Source: Rhizobium sullae (GTDB lineage Bacteria > Pseudomonadota > Alphaproteobacteria > Rhizobiales > Rhizobiaceae). From it: 64,000 bases of DNA. Below the pieces are notes generated by a model. That model did not search any database. It was not told the origin of the DNA and saw only the letters and a list, made by a program, of their open reading frames with translations. Where the stretch lies: assembly GCF_025200715.1 (NCBI RefSeq), contig NZ_CP104144.1:2480001-2544000 (forward strand), given 5' to 3'. A program made the position numbers and the translations under genes. Positions 27,758-34,537 of this stretch are shown here, piece by piece (positions within the stretch are counted from its first letter, which is position 1; each line of letters opens with the position of its first letter).

Positions 27758-27832
27758 TTTCATCTCCATGTCTGGCCAACGGTTTTCGATCCGACGGATC
27801 GGTGAACCGAGAGGATCTTCGTTTGGAACTGA

Positions 27833-28588
27833 CTATTTCTGTTGTGTGGAATGGCTGAGCCATTCTTCGAAGCGGATTGCCCCGAGACGGGCTCCCTCGT
27901 CCGGAACGAGCGTCCGATCGTCGATCTCCACCTCGAAATAGCGGGCATGCGGATCGACCACGATGTTGCGCGGGTCGTTCGTCGCTTTCAAAAAGCGCGT
28001 GACGAATTCGCTGAGAGGTGCCCGCTCCGGACCGGCGATTTCGATCATGCCGTTCAAGGGCTCTGCCAGGGCCACGTCGGCCATGGCATCGGCGACATTA
28101 TCGGCTGCAATCGGCTGCAGGGCGCCCGGCGACAGTCGAACAGTCGTCCCCGTGGTTCCGGATTGGGCGATGGCGCCTATGAATTCGTAGAACTGCGTGG
28201 CGTGAACGATCGTGTAGGGAATTCCGGAGCTCCTGATCAGCTTCTCCTGAGCCATCTTGCCGCGGAAATAGCCCATTTCCTGCAGCCGCTCGGTGCCGAC
28301 GACGGACAGTGCGACGTGATGACGAACGCCTGCTGCCTTTTCAGCTGCGAAGAGATTACGCCCGGATGTCTCGAAAAACTCCAGAGCGGCCTTTTCCTCG
28401 AATGACGGCGAGTTCGCCAGATCGACGACCACTTGCGCGCCGGCAAGAGCCTCGGCCAGACCTTCACCGGTTATGGTGTTGACGCCTGAATTCGGCGATG
28501 CGGCCAGGACTTCATGGCCTTTCTTACGCAGCCTCTCCACGGTCTTAGACCCGATCAGCCCGGTGCCACCGATGACGACGATTTTCAT
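27833..28588 (-). CDS. NmrA-like NAD(P)-binding SDR protein, paralogue 3
   Basis: The protein has 251 residues and starts MKIVVIGGTGLIGSKTVERL. It has SGVNTITGEGLAEALAGAQV, HHVALSVVGTERL, YTIVHATQFYEF and IEIAGPERAPLSEF. It is strongly similar across its length to the copy at 14731-15486. GGAG lies in the leader before ATG 28588. It lies between an exported alpha/beta hydrolase gene (72 bp upstream) and an exported cupin gene (75 bp downstream), so the three probably form an operon. It is likely a cytoplasmic NAD(P)H-dependent oxidoreductase or sensor. Confidence 0.88.
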   Translation of the reverse strand: MKIVVIGGTGLIGSKTVERLRKKGHEVLAASPNSGVNTITGEGLAEALAGAQVVVDLANSPSFEEKAALEFFETSGRNLFAAEKAAGVRHHVALSVVGTERLQEMGYFRGKMAQEKLIRSSGIPYTIVHATQFYEFIGAIAQSGTTGTTVRLSPGALQPIAADNVADAMADVALAEPLNGMIEIAGPERAPLSEFVTRFLKATNDPRNIVVDPHARYFEVEIDDRTLVPDEGARLGAIRFEEWLSHSTQQK

Positions 28589-28660
28589 GTCGTTTCTCCT
28601 GTTTTGCGTTCCGATATTGCGTTGCTGACGGAATGCCGGCCCTTGCGGCCGGCCAGATAT

Positions 28661-29446
28661 TCACTTTGCCGATGCGGCTTCCTCGATGAGCGAGGCGACC
28701 GCGTCGGGATGTGAAACCATGATCGCGTGGGATGCTCCCTCGACGACCACTGCCTTCACCGCATGTGCGCGCTTCGCCATGAAGCTCATCATAGTCGGCG
28801 GGATATTGCGATCCTCCGAACCGTAGACCATGTAGGAAGGAAGCTTCTTCCACGAGGCGACGCCCGAAGGTTCGGCAAGGGCGGCCTGCGTCACGGGCCG
28901 CTGGGTCGCCGCCATCAGCTTGGCCTGATCTTCGGAAACATCTGCGGCGAACTGGACACGGAACTTATCCGGCTGGATGTAAAGATCCTGGCCCCCATCC
29001 GGCAGGGCGATCGTAGCGATCGCGCCCGCCAACGTACTGCCTGGGAACTTCTCCGAGAGCGTAAGGCTGGATTCGCCGGTCTCCGGCGCAAAGGCGGCGA
29101 CGTAGACCAGAGCTTTCACATTGGCGTTGCCGTTGGCAGCCTCGGTGATGACCGGCCCGCCATAGGAATGGCCTACCAGCACGACCGGTCCGGAGATCGA
29201 ACGGACGATGGCGGAGACTGTCGCCGCATCTCCGGCAACGCTGCGAAGCGGATTGGCCGCTGCGATGGCCGTGTAGCCGTCTCGCTTCAATTCGCTAATG
29301 ACGTCGTTCCAGCTCGAAGACTCCGCGAAAGCCCCGTGCACAAGCACGATCGTCGGCTTCGTTTGCGGATCCGCCGGCTGCGCGAGCGCGCTGCCTGATA
29401 CGCCAATTGCTGCGGCGAGCGCCAGGGCTCTCATGATATCTCGCAC
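28661..29446 (-). CDS. Exported alpha/beta hydrolase (esterase-like)
   Basis: The protein has 261 residues. GTG 29446 is chosen as start because GGGAG lies 7 bases upstream; ATG 29434 is in frame. A signal peptide (VRDIMRALALAAAIGVSGSA, then LAQP) directs it to the periplasm. The fold shows HGAFAESSSW (oxyanion side), nucleophile elbow GHSYGG with Ser94, and a catalytic His in VEGASHAIMVSHP near the C-terminus. Family members act on esters or amides; the substrate is unknown. It leads the hydrolase-NmrA-cupin operon. Confidence 0.88.
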   Translation of the reverse strand: MRDIMRALALAAAIGVSGSALAQPADPQTKPTIVLVHGAFAESSSWNDVISELKRDGYTAIAAANPLRSVAGDAATVSAIVRSISGPVVLVGHSYGGPVITEAANGNANVKALVYVAAFAPETGESSLTLSEKFPGSTLAGAIATIALPDGGQDLYIQPDKFRVQFAADVSEDQAKLMAATQRPVTQAALAEPSGVASWKKLPSYMVYGSEDRNIPPTMMSFMAKRAHAVKAVVVEGASHAIMVSHPDAVASLIEEAASAK

Positions 29447-29711
29447 TTGCTTTCTCCCTTGTGGTCGTTGGATCTATGCCGAGGAGAATGCGTCAGTCCG
29501 GCGCGCTAGCCTATCGAACGGAAGCGTTGGCCATCCGATGCCGAAGTACAGGTCGGATATACTAGGTGATTGGCAATCCTCATCGAAACGAGCCTGAGGT
29601 TGCGATTTCCGGCACGGGCTGGGTTCGACGTGCGTGCAGATAGCCGACGAGCGCCAGGTGTGGGCACATGGCGGCCGGAGCGACAGCCCGCGCAAGTGAG
29701 GACGCTCCTAA

Positions 29712-29936
29712 CCGTTGATTGTCAATGAGAACGCCGTCCGGCGCGACGAAGGCGAAGCCTATGGGCGCAAGCTGGCGCAGGCCGGCGGCCGCGTCACTTC
29801 GCTCAGGTACAACGGCACGATCCACGATTCCGTGATGTTGAATCCGATCGCACAAATTCCGGCCATGCGTGCGGCAGTCGGCCATGCAATCGGCTATCTA
29901 CGCCACGTGTTTGCCGCCGCTGACCGACGTCTTTGA
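29712..29936 (+). pseudogene. C-terminal remnant of an alpha/beta hydrolase (lipase/esterase, fold 3)
   Basis: The plus frame reads VRRDEGEAYGRKLAQAGGRV, LRYNGTIHDSVMLNPIAQIP and AMRAAVGHAIGYLRHVF. This matches the last 70 or so residues of hormone-sensitive-lipase-type esterases, including the acid-His end region (RDEGEAY and IHD). The rest of the gene is missing upstream, where only unrelated intergenic DNA is seen. It is a 3' relic. Confidence 0.65.
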
Positions 29937-30036
29937 CCATCAGGCGGGAGGCAGTCCAGTGTGTATCTCATGGGACCACCTCCTGTCGCCTGGACTCAAT
30001 ACGGCCTGAGAGGCCGCAGGCCAGAAACACATGCAA

Positions 30037-30219
30037 TCAAGGCATCTGCTCCGTCAGATTCAGGACGGAAACCGGCAGCGAGAATAGGAACTGCGCGCCG
30101 CCGTCGTCGTCAACGACCGCAATGACGGGCGACTCGAACAAATAGATGGTCTTTGTTGCTGCTGCGCCCCCAGGCCGGCTCCCTAAGGTCTCGCTGAATC
30201 CGCTCAACATCGTAACCAT
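30037..30219 (-). pseudogene. Possible two-component protein fragment
   Basis: A 60-codon minus frame downstream of the FixJ-type gene ends with DDDGGAQFLFSLPVSVLNL, which looks like the end of a histidine-kinase ATPase domain (GGAxFxFxLPV). The preceding SPVIAVVDDD resembles the start of a response regulator. Neither domain is complete. It may be the scar of a kinase gene once paired with the regulator at 30227. The assignment is tentative. Confidence 0.3.
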
Positions 30220-30226
30220 ACAAAGT

Positions 30227-30877
30227 CTATGGTTGAGGCTTTTCGCGAAGGTCTGCGGGCAGAGCGTCCCAGGCGCGGATGAGCTCCCCCACTGAAATCG
30301 TCCGCATCTTGCGCATTACATTGCTGCGGTGGAGCTTGACAGTGATCTCGCTGATGCCGAGTTCGAAGGCGATCTGCTTGTTGAGCCGGCCGTGCACGAC
30401 TTCGCGCAGGACCTGCCGTTCGCGAGGCGTCAGGGTCGCGAACCGCTCGACGTGCTGCTTAACCGTCTGGGCTTGTGCCCGCTGTGCGACATCCCGCTCG
30501 ATACCGGCTATCACTGCATCGAGCAAAGTCTGGTCGCGAACCGGCTTTGTGAGGAAGTCGATGGCTCCAGCCTTCATCGCTTGCACCGACATGGGAATGT
30601 CGCCATGGCCAGTGAGGAAGATGATGGGCTTTGCGTTTCCCCTTGAAGCGAGTTGATGTTGAAGGTCGAGACCACTCGATCCGGGCATGCGAACGTCGAG
30701 CACCAGGCAGCCTGGCCGCTCGGGAAACTCCGATTCCAGCAATTCGCGCGGCGAGGCGTAACAGCTGACGTCGAGACCAACGGACAGCATGAGCTCCTGA
30801 AGCGACATCCGCACCTCATCGTCGTCATCGACGACCAGGACCAACGGGCGATCCGTATCAGCGGCGGGCGCGGTCAT
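30227..30877 (-). CDS. FixJ/NodW-type response regulator with LuxR helix-turn-helix
   Basis: The protein has 216 residues from ATG 30877, with GGAGG 7 bases upstream; the frame is open further but without a site. The receiver has DDDD at 17-20, phospho-acceptor Asp61 (CLVLDVRMPG), Thr89 and Lys111 (DFLTKPV). The C-terminal LuxR-type DNA-binding domain is at about 145-205 (LTPRERQVLREVVHGRLNKQ; LGISEITVKLHRSNVMRKM). It is a cytoplasmic transcription activator. No intact kinase gene adjoins it; only a fragment lies downstream, so its partner may be encoded elsewhere. Confidence 0.93.
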   Translation of the reverse strand: MTAPAADTDRPLVLVVDDDDEVRMSLQELMLSVGLDVSCYASPRELLESEFPERPGCLVLDVRMPGSSGLDLQHQLASRGNAKPIIFLTGHGDIPMSVQAMKAGAIDFLTKPVRDQTLLDAVIAGIERDVAQRAQAQTVKQHVERFATLTPRERQVLREVVHGRLNKQIAFELGISEITVKLHRSNVMRKMRTISVGELIRAWDALPADLREKPQP

Positions 30878-31011
30878 GGGAATACCTCCACGGACGATTG
30901 GACGGCGAGACCCGAGCCCCTGAGTGGCGCGGACCGGCCCTAGCCCGATGATGCAATTGGCACCAATCTGGCACGCGGCAAATTGTGCCAAACGGATCAG
31001 GTAGATACAAT

Positions 31012-31025
31012 ACGCTACGTAGCGT
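31012..31025. promoter_or_regulatory. Perfect 14-bp palindrome, probable orphan TetR operator
   Basis: ACGCTACGTAGCGT is fully symmetric and lies about 80 bp upstream of a TetR C-terminal remnant. Size and symmetry fit a TetR-family operator. The DNA-binding half of the regulator gene is missing, so the site may now serve no local regulator. Confidence 0.4.
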
Positions 31026-31107
31026 GGTCAACTGGTAGCATTGGTTCGCGGCACAGGTGCCGTGTGCCTGAACCTCGCGGAGAAGGATTGTTGGCGATCG
31101 ATAGTAA

Positions 31108-31377
31108 GAAAGGGCGGGGGAGCGTGCGAAGGAGCGCCGCCACTTCCGTCGCGATTACCTGGGGCTGAGCAGGCTCTTTGTGCGCTTGCAGGAGGACTCA
31201 CTTATCGTTAGCGGCGATGCAGGATCGCTTGCTCGACAGTTTCACGGCATGATCCTCACGGAACTCCAAATGGGACGTCTTCTCTTCAATCAGCCGATGC
31301 CAACTGACGCACAGTTGTCCAAACACGTCGATAACGCGATCGATATCCTGATGGTCGGTATTGAAAAGGTTAAGTAA
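31108..31377 (+). pseudogene. TetR-family regulator, C-terminal remnant
   Basis: The open frame after a stop at 31105 encodes ERRHFRRDYLGLSRLFVRLQ, then AGSLARQFHGMILTELQMGR and MPTDAQLSKHVDNAIDILMV, ending at 31377. This is the ligand-binding C-terminal part of a TetR/AcrR-type repressor (the TetR_C region with LARQF.GM and a final HVD.A.DI helix). The N-terminal helix-turn-helix is absent. A perfect palindrome that could be its operator remains upstream. Confidence 0.6.
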
Positions 31378-31478
31378 TTAGGTGCGAGATTATCATTCGC
31401 CGGCGGCGGTTATGCCGCTGTCGATTTAGGCCGAAAAGACTCCGTCCAGAGGGTGAGGCGGGCGAACAGGTTGGAGAT

Positions 31479-31613
31479 TTGGCGATACGTACCGATCGGG
31501 CCAATATAGGTCCGTTCGCGCGTTTCTACAAACGTCTCCTCGACGGCGGCAAAAGTCGATCGCGCCATCGCTGCGTTCTTAAGGTGGTCATTTCGGGTGT
31601 GTTGAACATCCGC
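31479..31613 (+). mobile_element. Transposase C-terminal fragment (IS110-like)
   Basis: The plus frame contains IGPFARFYKRLLDGGKSRSR and, after divergence, VLKVVISGVLNI. It resembles the FYxRLxxxGKxxKxALVAxMRKLLxxLN end of IS110/IS116-type transposases. No inverted repeats or upstream transposase sequence are recognisable. It is a short decayed relic. Confidence 0.45.
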
Positions 31614-31697
31614 GTCACCTCGTCAGTCTTCTGGACGATTTTCGGCAAATGCGTCTATTCTCTGGACATGAATTGAACGACCGATGGAGGGACTGAC

Positions 31698-32078
31698 ATG
31701 CACTATTCCCGCCTGTGTGCTTTGCTGATCGATTGTAAGATGCCTGACGTCGATGCCGCCGCTGGCTTTTGGGCTGAGGCACTGGGTCGCCCAGTAGACC
31801 TCAACCACCCGGGTAGCCGCGACAGCTACCGAATGCTGGCGACGCCGCCCGATGAACCCATCGTGCAAATCCAGCAGGTGGACCACGAGAGCCGTGTCCA
31901 TATAGACATTGAGACCGATGACATTCCCGCGGAAGTCGCGCGCCTTGAGAAGCTTGGAGCAAAAGTCGTGAACCGGCTGGAGCGCTGGGTGGTGATGCAA
32001 GCCCCCACTGGCCAACGCTTCTGCGTCGTGCGTGTACAGCGCCCTGGTTTTCCGAAGAATGCCAATCTGTGGGATTAG
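31698..32078 (+). CDS. VOC-family (glyoxalase-like) protein
   Basis: The protein has 126 residues. It has the glyoxalase-like pattern LLIDCKMPDVDAAAGFWAEA at the start of the domain, a central VHIDIETDDIPAEVARLEKL (metal-site His and second module) and a C-terminal WVVMQAPTGQRFCVVRVQRP. The VOC fold binds a divalent metal and catalyses isomerisation, dioxygenation or drug inactivation. The subfamily (Glyoxalase_6-like) is mostly uncharacterised. It is an apparently intact gene flanked by transposase and recombinase relics, perhaps cargo of a lost element. Confidence 0.88.
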   Translation: MHYSRLCALLIDCKMPDVDAAAGFWAEALGRPVDLNHPGSRDSYRMLATPPDEPIVQIQQVDHESRVHIDIETDDIPAEVARLEKLGAKVVNRLERWVVMQAPTGQRFCVVRVQRPGFPKNANLWD

Positions 32079-32223
32079 GGCGACACCCGATCTTTCCCGT
32101 TCCTTGGGCATCATCTCAAGATGGGGTGACCATAGCCGAGTCGCCTTTCAATGCGGCGACAGGCTCTTTTCGGGAAACCGACTGTGTGCATCCCTCGCCT
32201 TGAACGGAAGCGAACCGCAGAGG

Positions 32224-32288
32224 GCGTCGGACACGCGCTCCACGCGGCGGCGATTGAGATTGGCAAGGTTCGGATGAATGTCCGACGC
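32224..32288. repeat. 10-bp inverted repeat flanking a 45-bp flipped segment
   Basis: GCGTCGGACA (32224-32233) and TGTCCGACGC (32279-32288) are perfect inverted copies. The 45 bases between them (32234-32278) carry recombinase codons in the orientation opposite to the downstream part, consistent with a micro-inversion between these arms. Confidence 0.7.
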
Positions 32289-32443
32289 GATCCGTGCCCT
32301 GATCGACCGCATCGCGCTCACGCCCGGCCCGAAGCGCGGCGAGATCGCCGCGACGCTGCATGGCGACCTCGGCACTATCCTCGAATGGGCGGGCCAAAAA
32401 CAGAACACTCCCGGCCGGGCTGGCGCAGGAGTGTCGGTATCAG

Positions 32444-32470
32444 TGGTTGCGGGGGCAGGATTTGATCCCA
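32444..32470 (-). other. tRNA 3'-end remnant (possible old attachment site)
   Basis: The minus strand resembles the T-arm and acceptor 3' end of a bacterial tRNA (GATCAAATCCTGCCCCCGCA followed by ACCA). The rest of a tRNA cannot be folded from the adjoining bases. tRNA 3' ends are common integration targets, and this one lies right at the end of a recombinase relic, so it may be an attachment-site scar. Confidence 0.5.
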
Positions 32471-32525
32471 CAGTCTTAAGCGGACTCGAACGATAGACTA
32501 TGTTTTCGATTCGGGGGCATAAGGT

Positions 32526-33224
32526 CTATTGTTGAGCGAAAGTAAGGCCGGGTTGGCTATTGATCGGCCTGCAGTCCGGCTGCGGCCATCGCTGGAGTGC
32601 TTCCCGTCCAGCGTCTGTCAAGCCGTAGACGCCTCTGTCGAGCCGTTCGAACCAGCCGTAGACATTCGAAAGCAAAATCTTCCCGGCATCCGGTACGCTG
32701 GATCTGATTTCACGCACGCGCAACGGTCCTGACGCCAGTGCTGCTGCGCAGCCGAGTGCCTGCTGGCGGTACGCCGTCATAACTGGCGCGCGTGTGCTCC
32801 CACCTAGTGCTGGATCACCGCGCCGTCTCTGGTGTTCGCGCATGAGCTTCGAACGCCGTTTCGGATTGCTTCGCGGCATCGGCGATACGGAACCGACAAT
32901 AATGCCGACATCGCCGGCATCGGAAATGCCGAGCATGCCGATGCCGAGCCTGCGGCATAGGTCACGGTACCGTTTGTCGGCCTCCCGTCCTTTGCCCTTG
33001 GCTGAAACCCTGGCGGCGATCCATACCTCATCTGAAACGGCAGCCCGGTCGACGGCCTGCAGTATGAGCTCCAGATTGAAGCTCAGTTTTAACTCGCAGA
33101 TTACGACAACAGGCGGATCGTCAATACTGAGGCCGACAATGTCGCAGCCGCCAACTTCGCCCTTGACGATATAACCTGCCTTCTCGAGAAAGCCTTTGAC
33201 GGGCAAGTAAAGCGAAGTTTCCAT
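32526..33224 (-). CDS. DUF2161-family protein (PD-(D/E)XK nuclease-like)
   Basis: The protein has 232 residues from ATG 33224 (METSLYLPVKGFLEKAGYIV); the frame is open further upstream without a clear ribosome site. The N-terminal half shows EVGGCDIVGLSIDDPPVVVI followed by CELKLSFNLELILQAVDRA. The D...ExK pattern (Asp in CDIV, ELK) resembles restriction-endonuclease-like folds. The C-terminal half is a basic winged-helix-like region (ASGPLRVREIRSSVPDAGKI; GWFERLDRGVYGLTDAGREA). The family has been annotated as putative phosphodiesterase/nuclease of unknown role. Confidence 0.85.
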   Translation of the reverse strand: METSLYLPVKGFLEKAGYIVKGEVGGCDIVGLSIDDPPVVVICELKLSFNLELILQAVDRAAVSDEVWIAARVSAKGKGREADKRYRDLCRRLGIGMLGISDAGDVGIIVGSVSPMPRSNPKRRSKLMREHQRRRGDPALGGSTRAPVMTAYRQQALGCAAALASGPLRVREIRSSVPDAGKILLSNVYGWFERLDRGVYGLTDAGREALQRWPQPDCRPINSQPGLTFAQQ

Positions 33225-33329
33225 ATGCCGGCAGACCGAAGCAGCGATTCGTTCCATACGAATACATCGATCCGCCCGTGCGGGATAGCGCATCGATATT
33301 CAGGTTAGCGCTGCGACAGGAACCCGATT

Positions 33330-34241
33330 TCAAATCTGCCGGACAATGGCGCCGATCGCGTTGACGAGAAGGCGCGCGGCGATGAGCGCCGACAGGCCGT
33401 CGATATCGGCGGGAGGATAGAGCTCGACAAGGTCGAATCCTGCGATCCTGGCGCGCCTGCCAAGGCCTGCGATCAGGTCGATCACCTGCGTGTAGGTGAG
33501 GCCGCCGGGCGTACGCGCCGCCACGCCCGGCATGATGCTGGGATCGAGGCCGTCGCAATCAAGAGTGACCACGACCCGCGCTCCTTCCGGAATATGCCGG
33601 AGAGCGGCTTCGACGCCTTGGGCGTGAATCTCGCGGGCCGTCACGAAGCGGCTGCCATAATGCCGCGCCGCTTCGATGTCGGCAACGCGCGCGCTGCCGA
33701 CGCTACGCAGACCGACTTGCACGATTCCAACGACATGCGGCATCTCGCTTGCCCGGCGCATCGGGCTCGAATAGCCGTAGCGTTCGCCATGCAACTCGTC
33801 GCGCCAGTCGATATGGGCGTCGATCTGCAGGATCCAGACCGGCCCGTGATCTGCAAAGCCGGCGAGGAAGGGAATGGGCACGGAATCGTCGCCACCGAGG
33901 AGGATCGGTACGGCCGGCAATGTCAGGACCTCGCGCGTTTTCGCCTCGATCCGGGCCTGGTTGCCGGCATTGTCATGCATGGTGGTCGGGATATCGCCGG
34001 CGTCGATGCAGCAGGCCGGCTTGCCGTCGAACAGCGAGCCGGCGAGATCGAAATCCCAGTGGTCGACGAGCGCGGCATCGTCCTGGCTTGCCGCGCGGAT
34101 GGCGTCGGCGGCCAAGGCGTAGCCGCTGCTGTCCTTGCCGCGATAGGTGCTGCCGTGACCGGCTCCGAAGATCACGGCACGCGGCCTGCGGCCGTCGGCG
34201 AGGCGATCGGGAAAGCCGAGAAAAGGAGGCGAGATGGTCAT
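33330..34241 (-). CDS. Arginase/agmatinase-family ureohydrolase
   Basis: The protein has 303 residues from ATG 34241 (MTISPPFLGFPDRLADGRRP). Metal-site motifs are visible: GGDDS at 116-120, DAHIDW at 141-146 (Asp, His, Asp ligands) and TLDCDGLDPS at 227-236. The family hydrolyses arginine, agmatine, guanidinobutyrate or related guanidino compounds, using two Mn ions. The first motif is usually GGDHS, so a metal-ligand His is Asp here; this occurs in some agmatinase-like subgroups and may alter metal use. The start is preceded by an AAGAA-type weak site and by a short tandem repeat. Confidence 0.88.
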   Translation of the reverse strand: MTISPPFLGFPDRLADGRRPRAVIFGAGHGSTYRGKDSSGYALAADAIRAASQDDAALVDHWDFDLAGSLFDGKPACCIDAGDIPTTMHDNAGNQARIEAKTREVLTLPAVPILLGGDDSVPIPFLAGFADHGPVWILQIDAHIDWRDELHGERYGYSSPMRRASEMPHVVGIVQVGLRSVGSARVADIEAARHYGSRFVTAREIHAQGVEAALRHIPEGARVVVTLDCDGLDPSIMPGVAARTPGGLTYTQVIDLIAGLGRRARIAGFDLVELYPPADIDGLSALIAARLLVNAIGAIVRQI

Positions 34242-34246
34242 TTCTT

Positions 34247-34278
34247 GATGGTCTCGATGATGGTCTCGATGATGGTCT
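34247..34278. repeat. 12-bp tandem repeat just upstream of the ureohydrolase start
   Basis: The unit GATGGTCTCGAT occurs at 34247-34258 and 34259-34270, followed by a partial third copy (GATGGTCT, 34271-34278). It lies 6 bp upstream of ATG 34241, in the untranslated leader or N-terminal extension, and could vary by slippage. Confidence 0.8.
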
Positions 34279-34537
34279 AGCTGAAACGTCGGTGTTGAGG
34301 GCGCAGGAAACTCACGGTCCGAACGGCCGCCCGGCTGAAGCCGGGACCGCTTCCCAGTAGTCGACACGTAAGCATGATGACGGCAAGCGATTTTTCCGTG
34401 AAGATCGCGTAAGATTCAAAATTGTCCGCCGATCTCGCATAAACCTCGAACAGTCACCGCTCTACCGGTGCTGCCTTTTCTCTGCGGGCGCCATCTACAT
34501 CGCCTTGATGGAATTCGAACCAGGCCTCTCTTTGCCC

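Larger units (their letters stand above)
32160..32496. pseudogene. Scrambled serine-recombinase C-terminal remnant in two opposite orientations
   Basis: On the plus strand from 32278: SDAIRALIDRIALTPGPKRG, IAATLHGDLGTILEWAGQK, ending VAGAGFDPTVLSGLER. This is the C-terminal end of large serine recombinases. On the minus strand, reading from about 32278 towards 32190: SDIHPNLANLNRRRVERVSD and ALCGSLPFKARDA, which is the segment that normally comes just before it. The two pieces adjoin at a 10-bp inverted repeat. In silico, flipping 32234-32278 joins DIHPNLANLNRRRVERVSDA to IRALIDRIALTPG in one frame. The recombinase is dead here. Confidence 0.65.

Noticed and set aside
30957..30973. Sigma-54-like element TTGGCACC-N4-TGGCA
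   Set aside because: GG-N10-GC spacing fits, but the -12 box is TGGCA rather than TTGCA and it points towards only a TetR relic; too weak to list.
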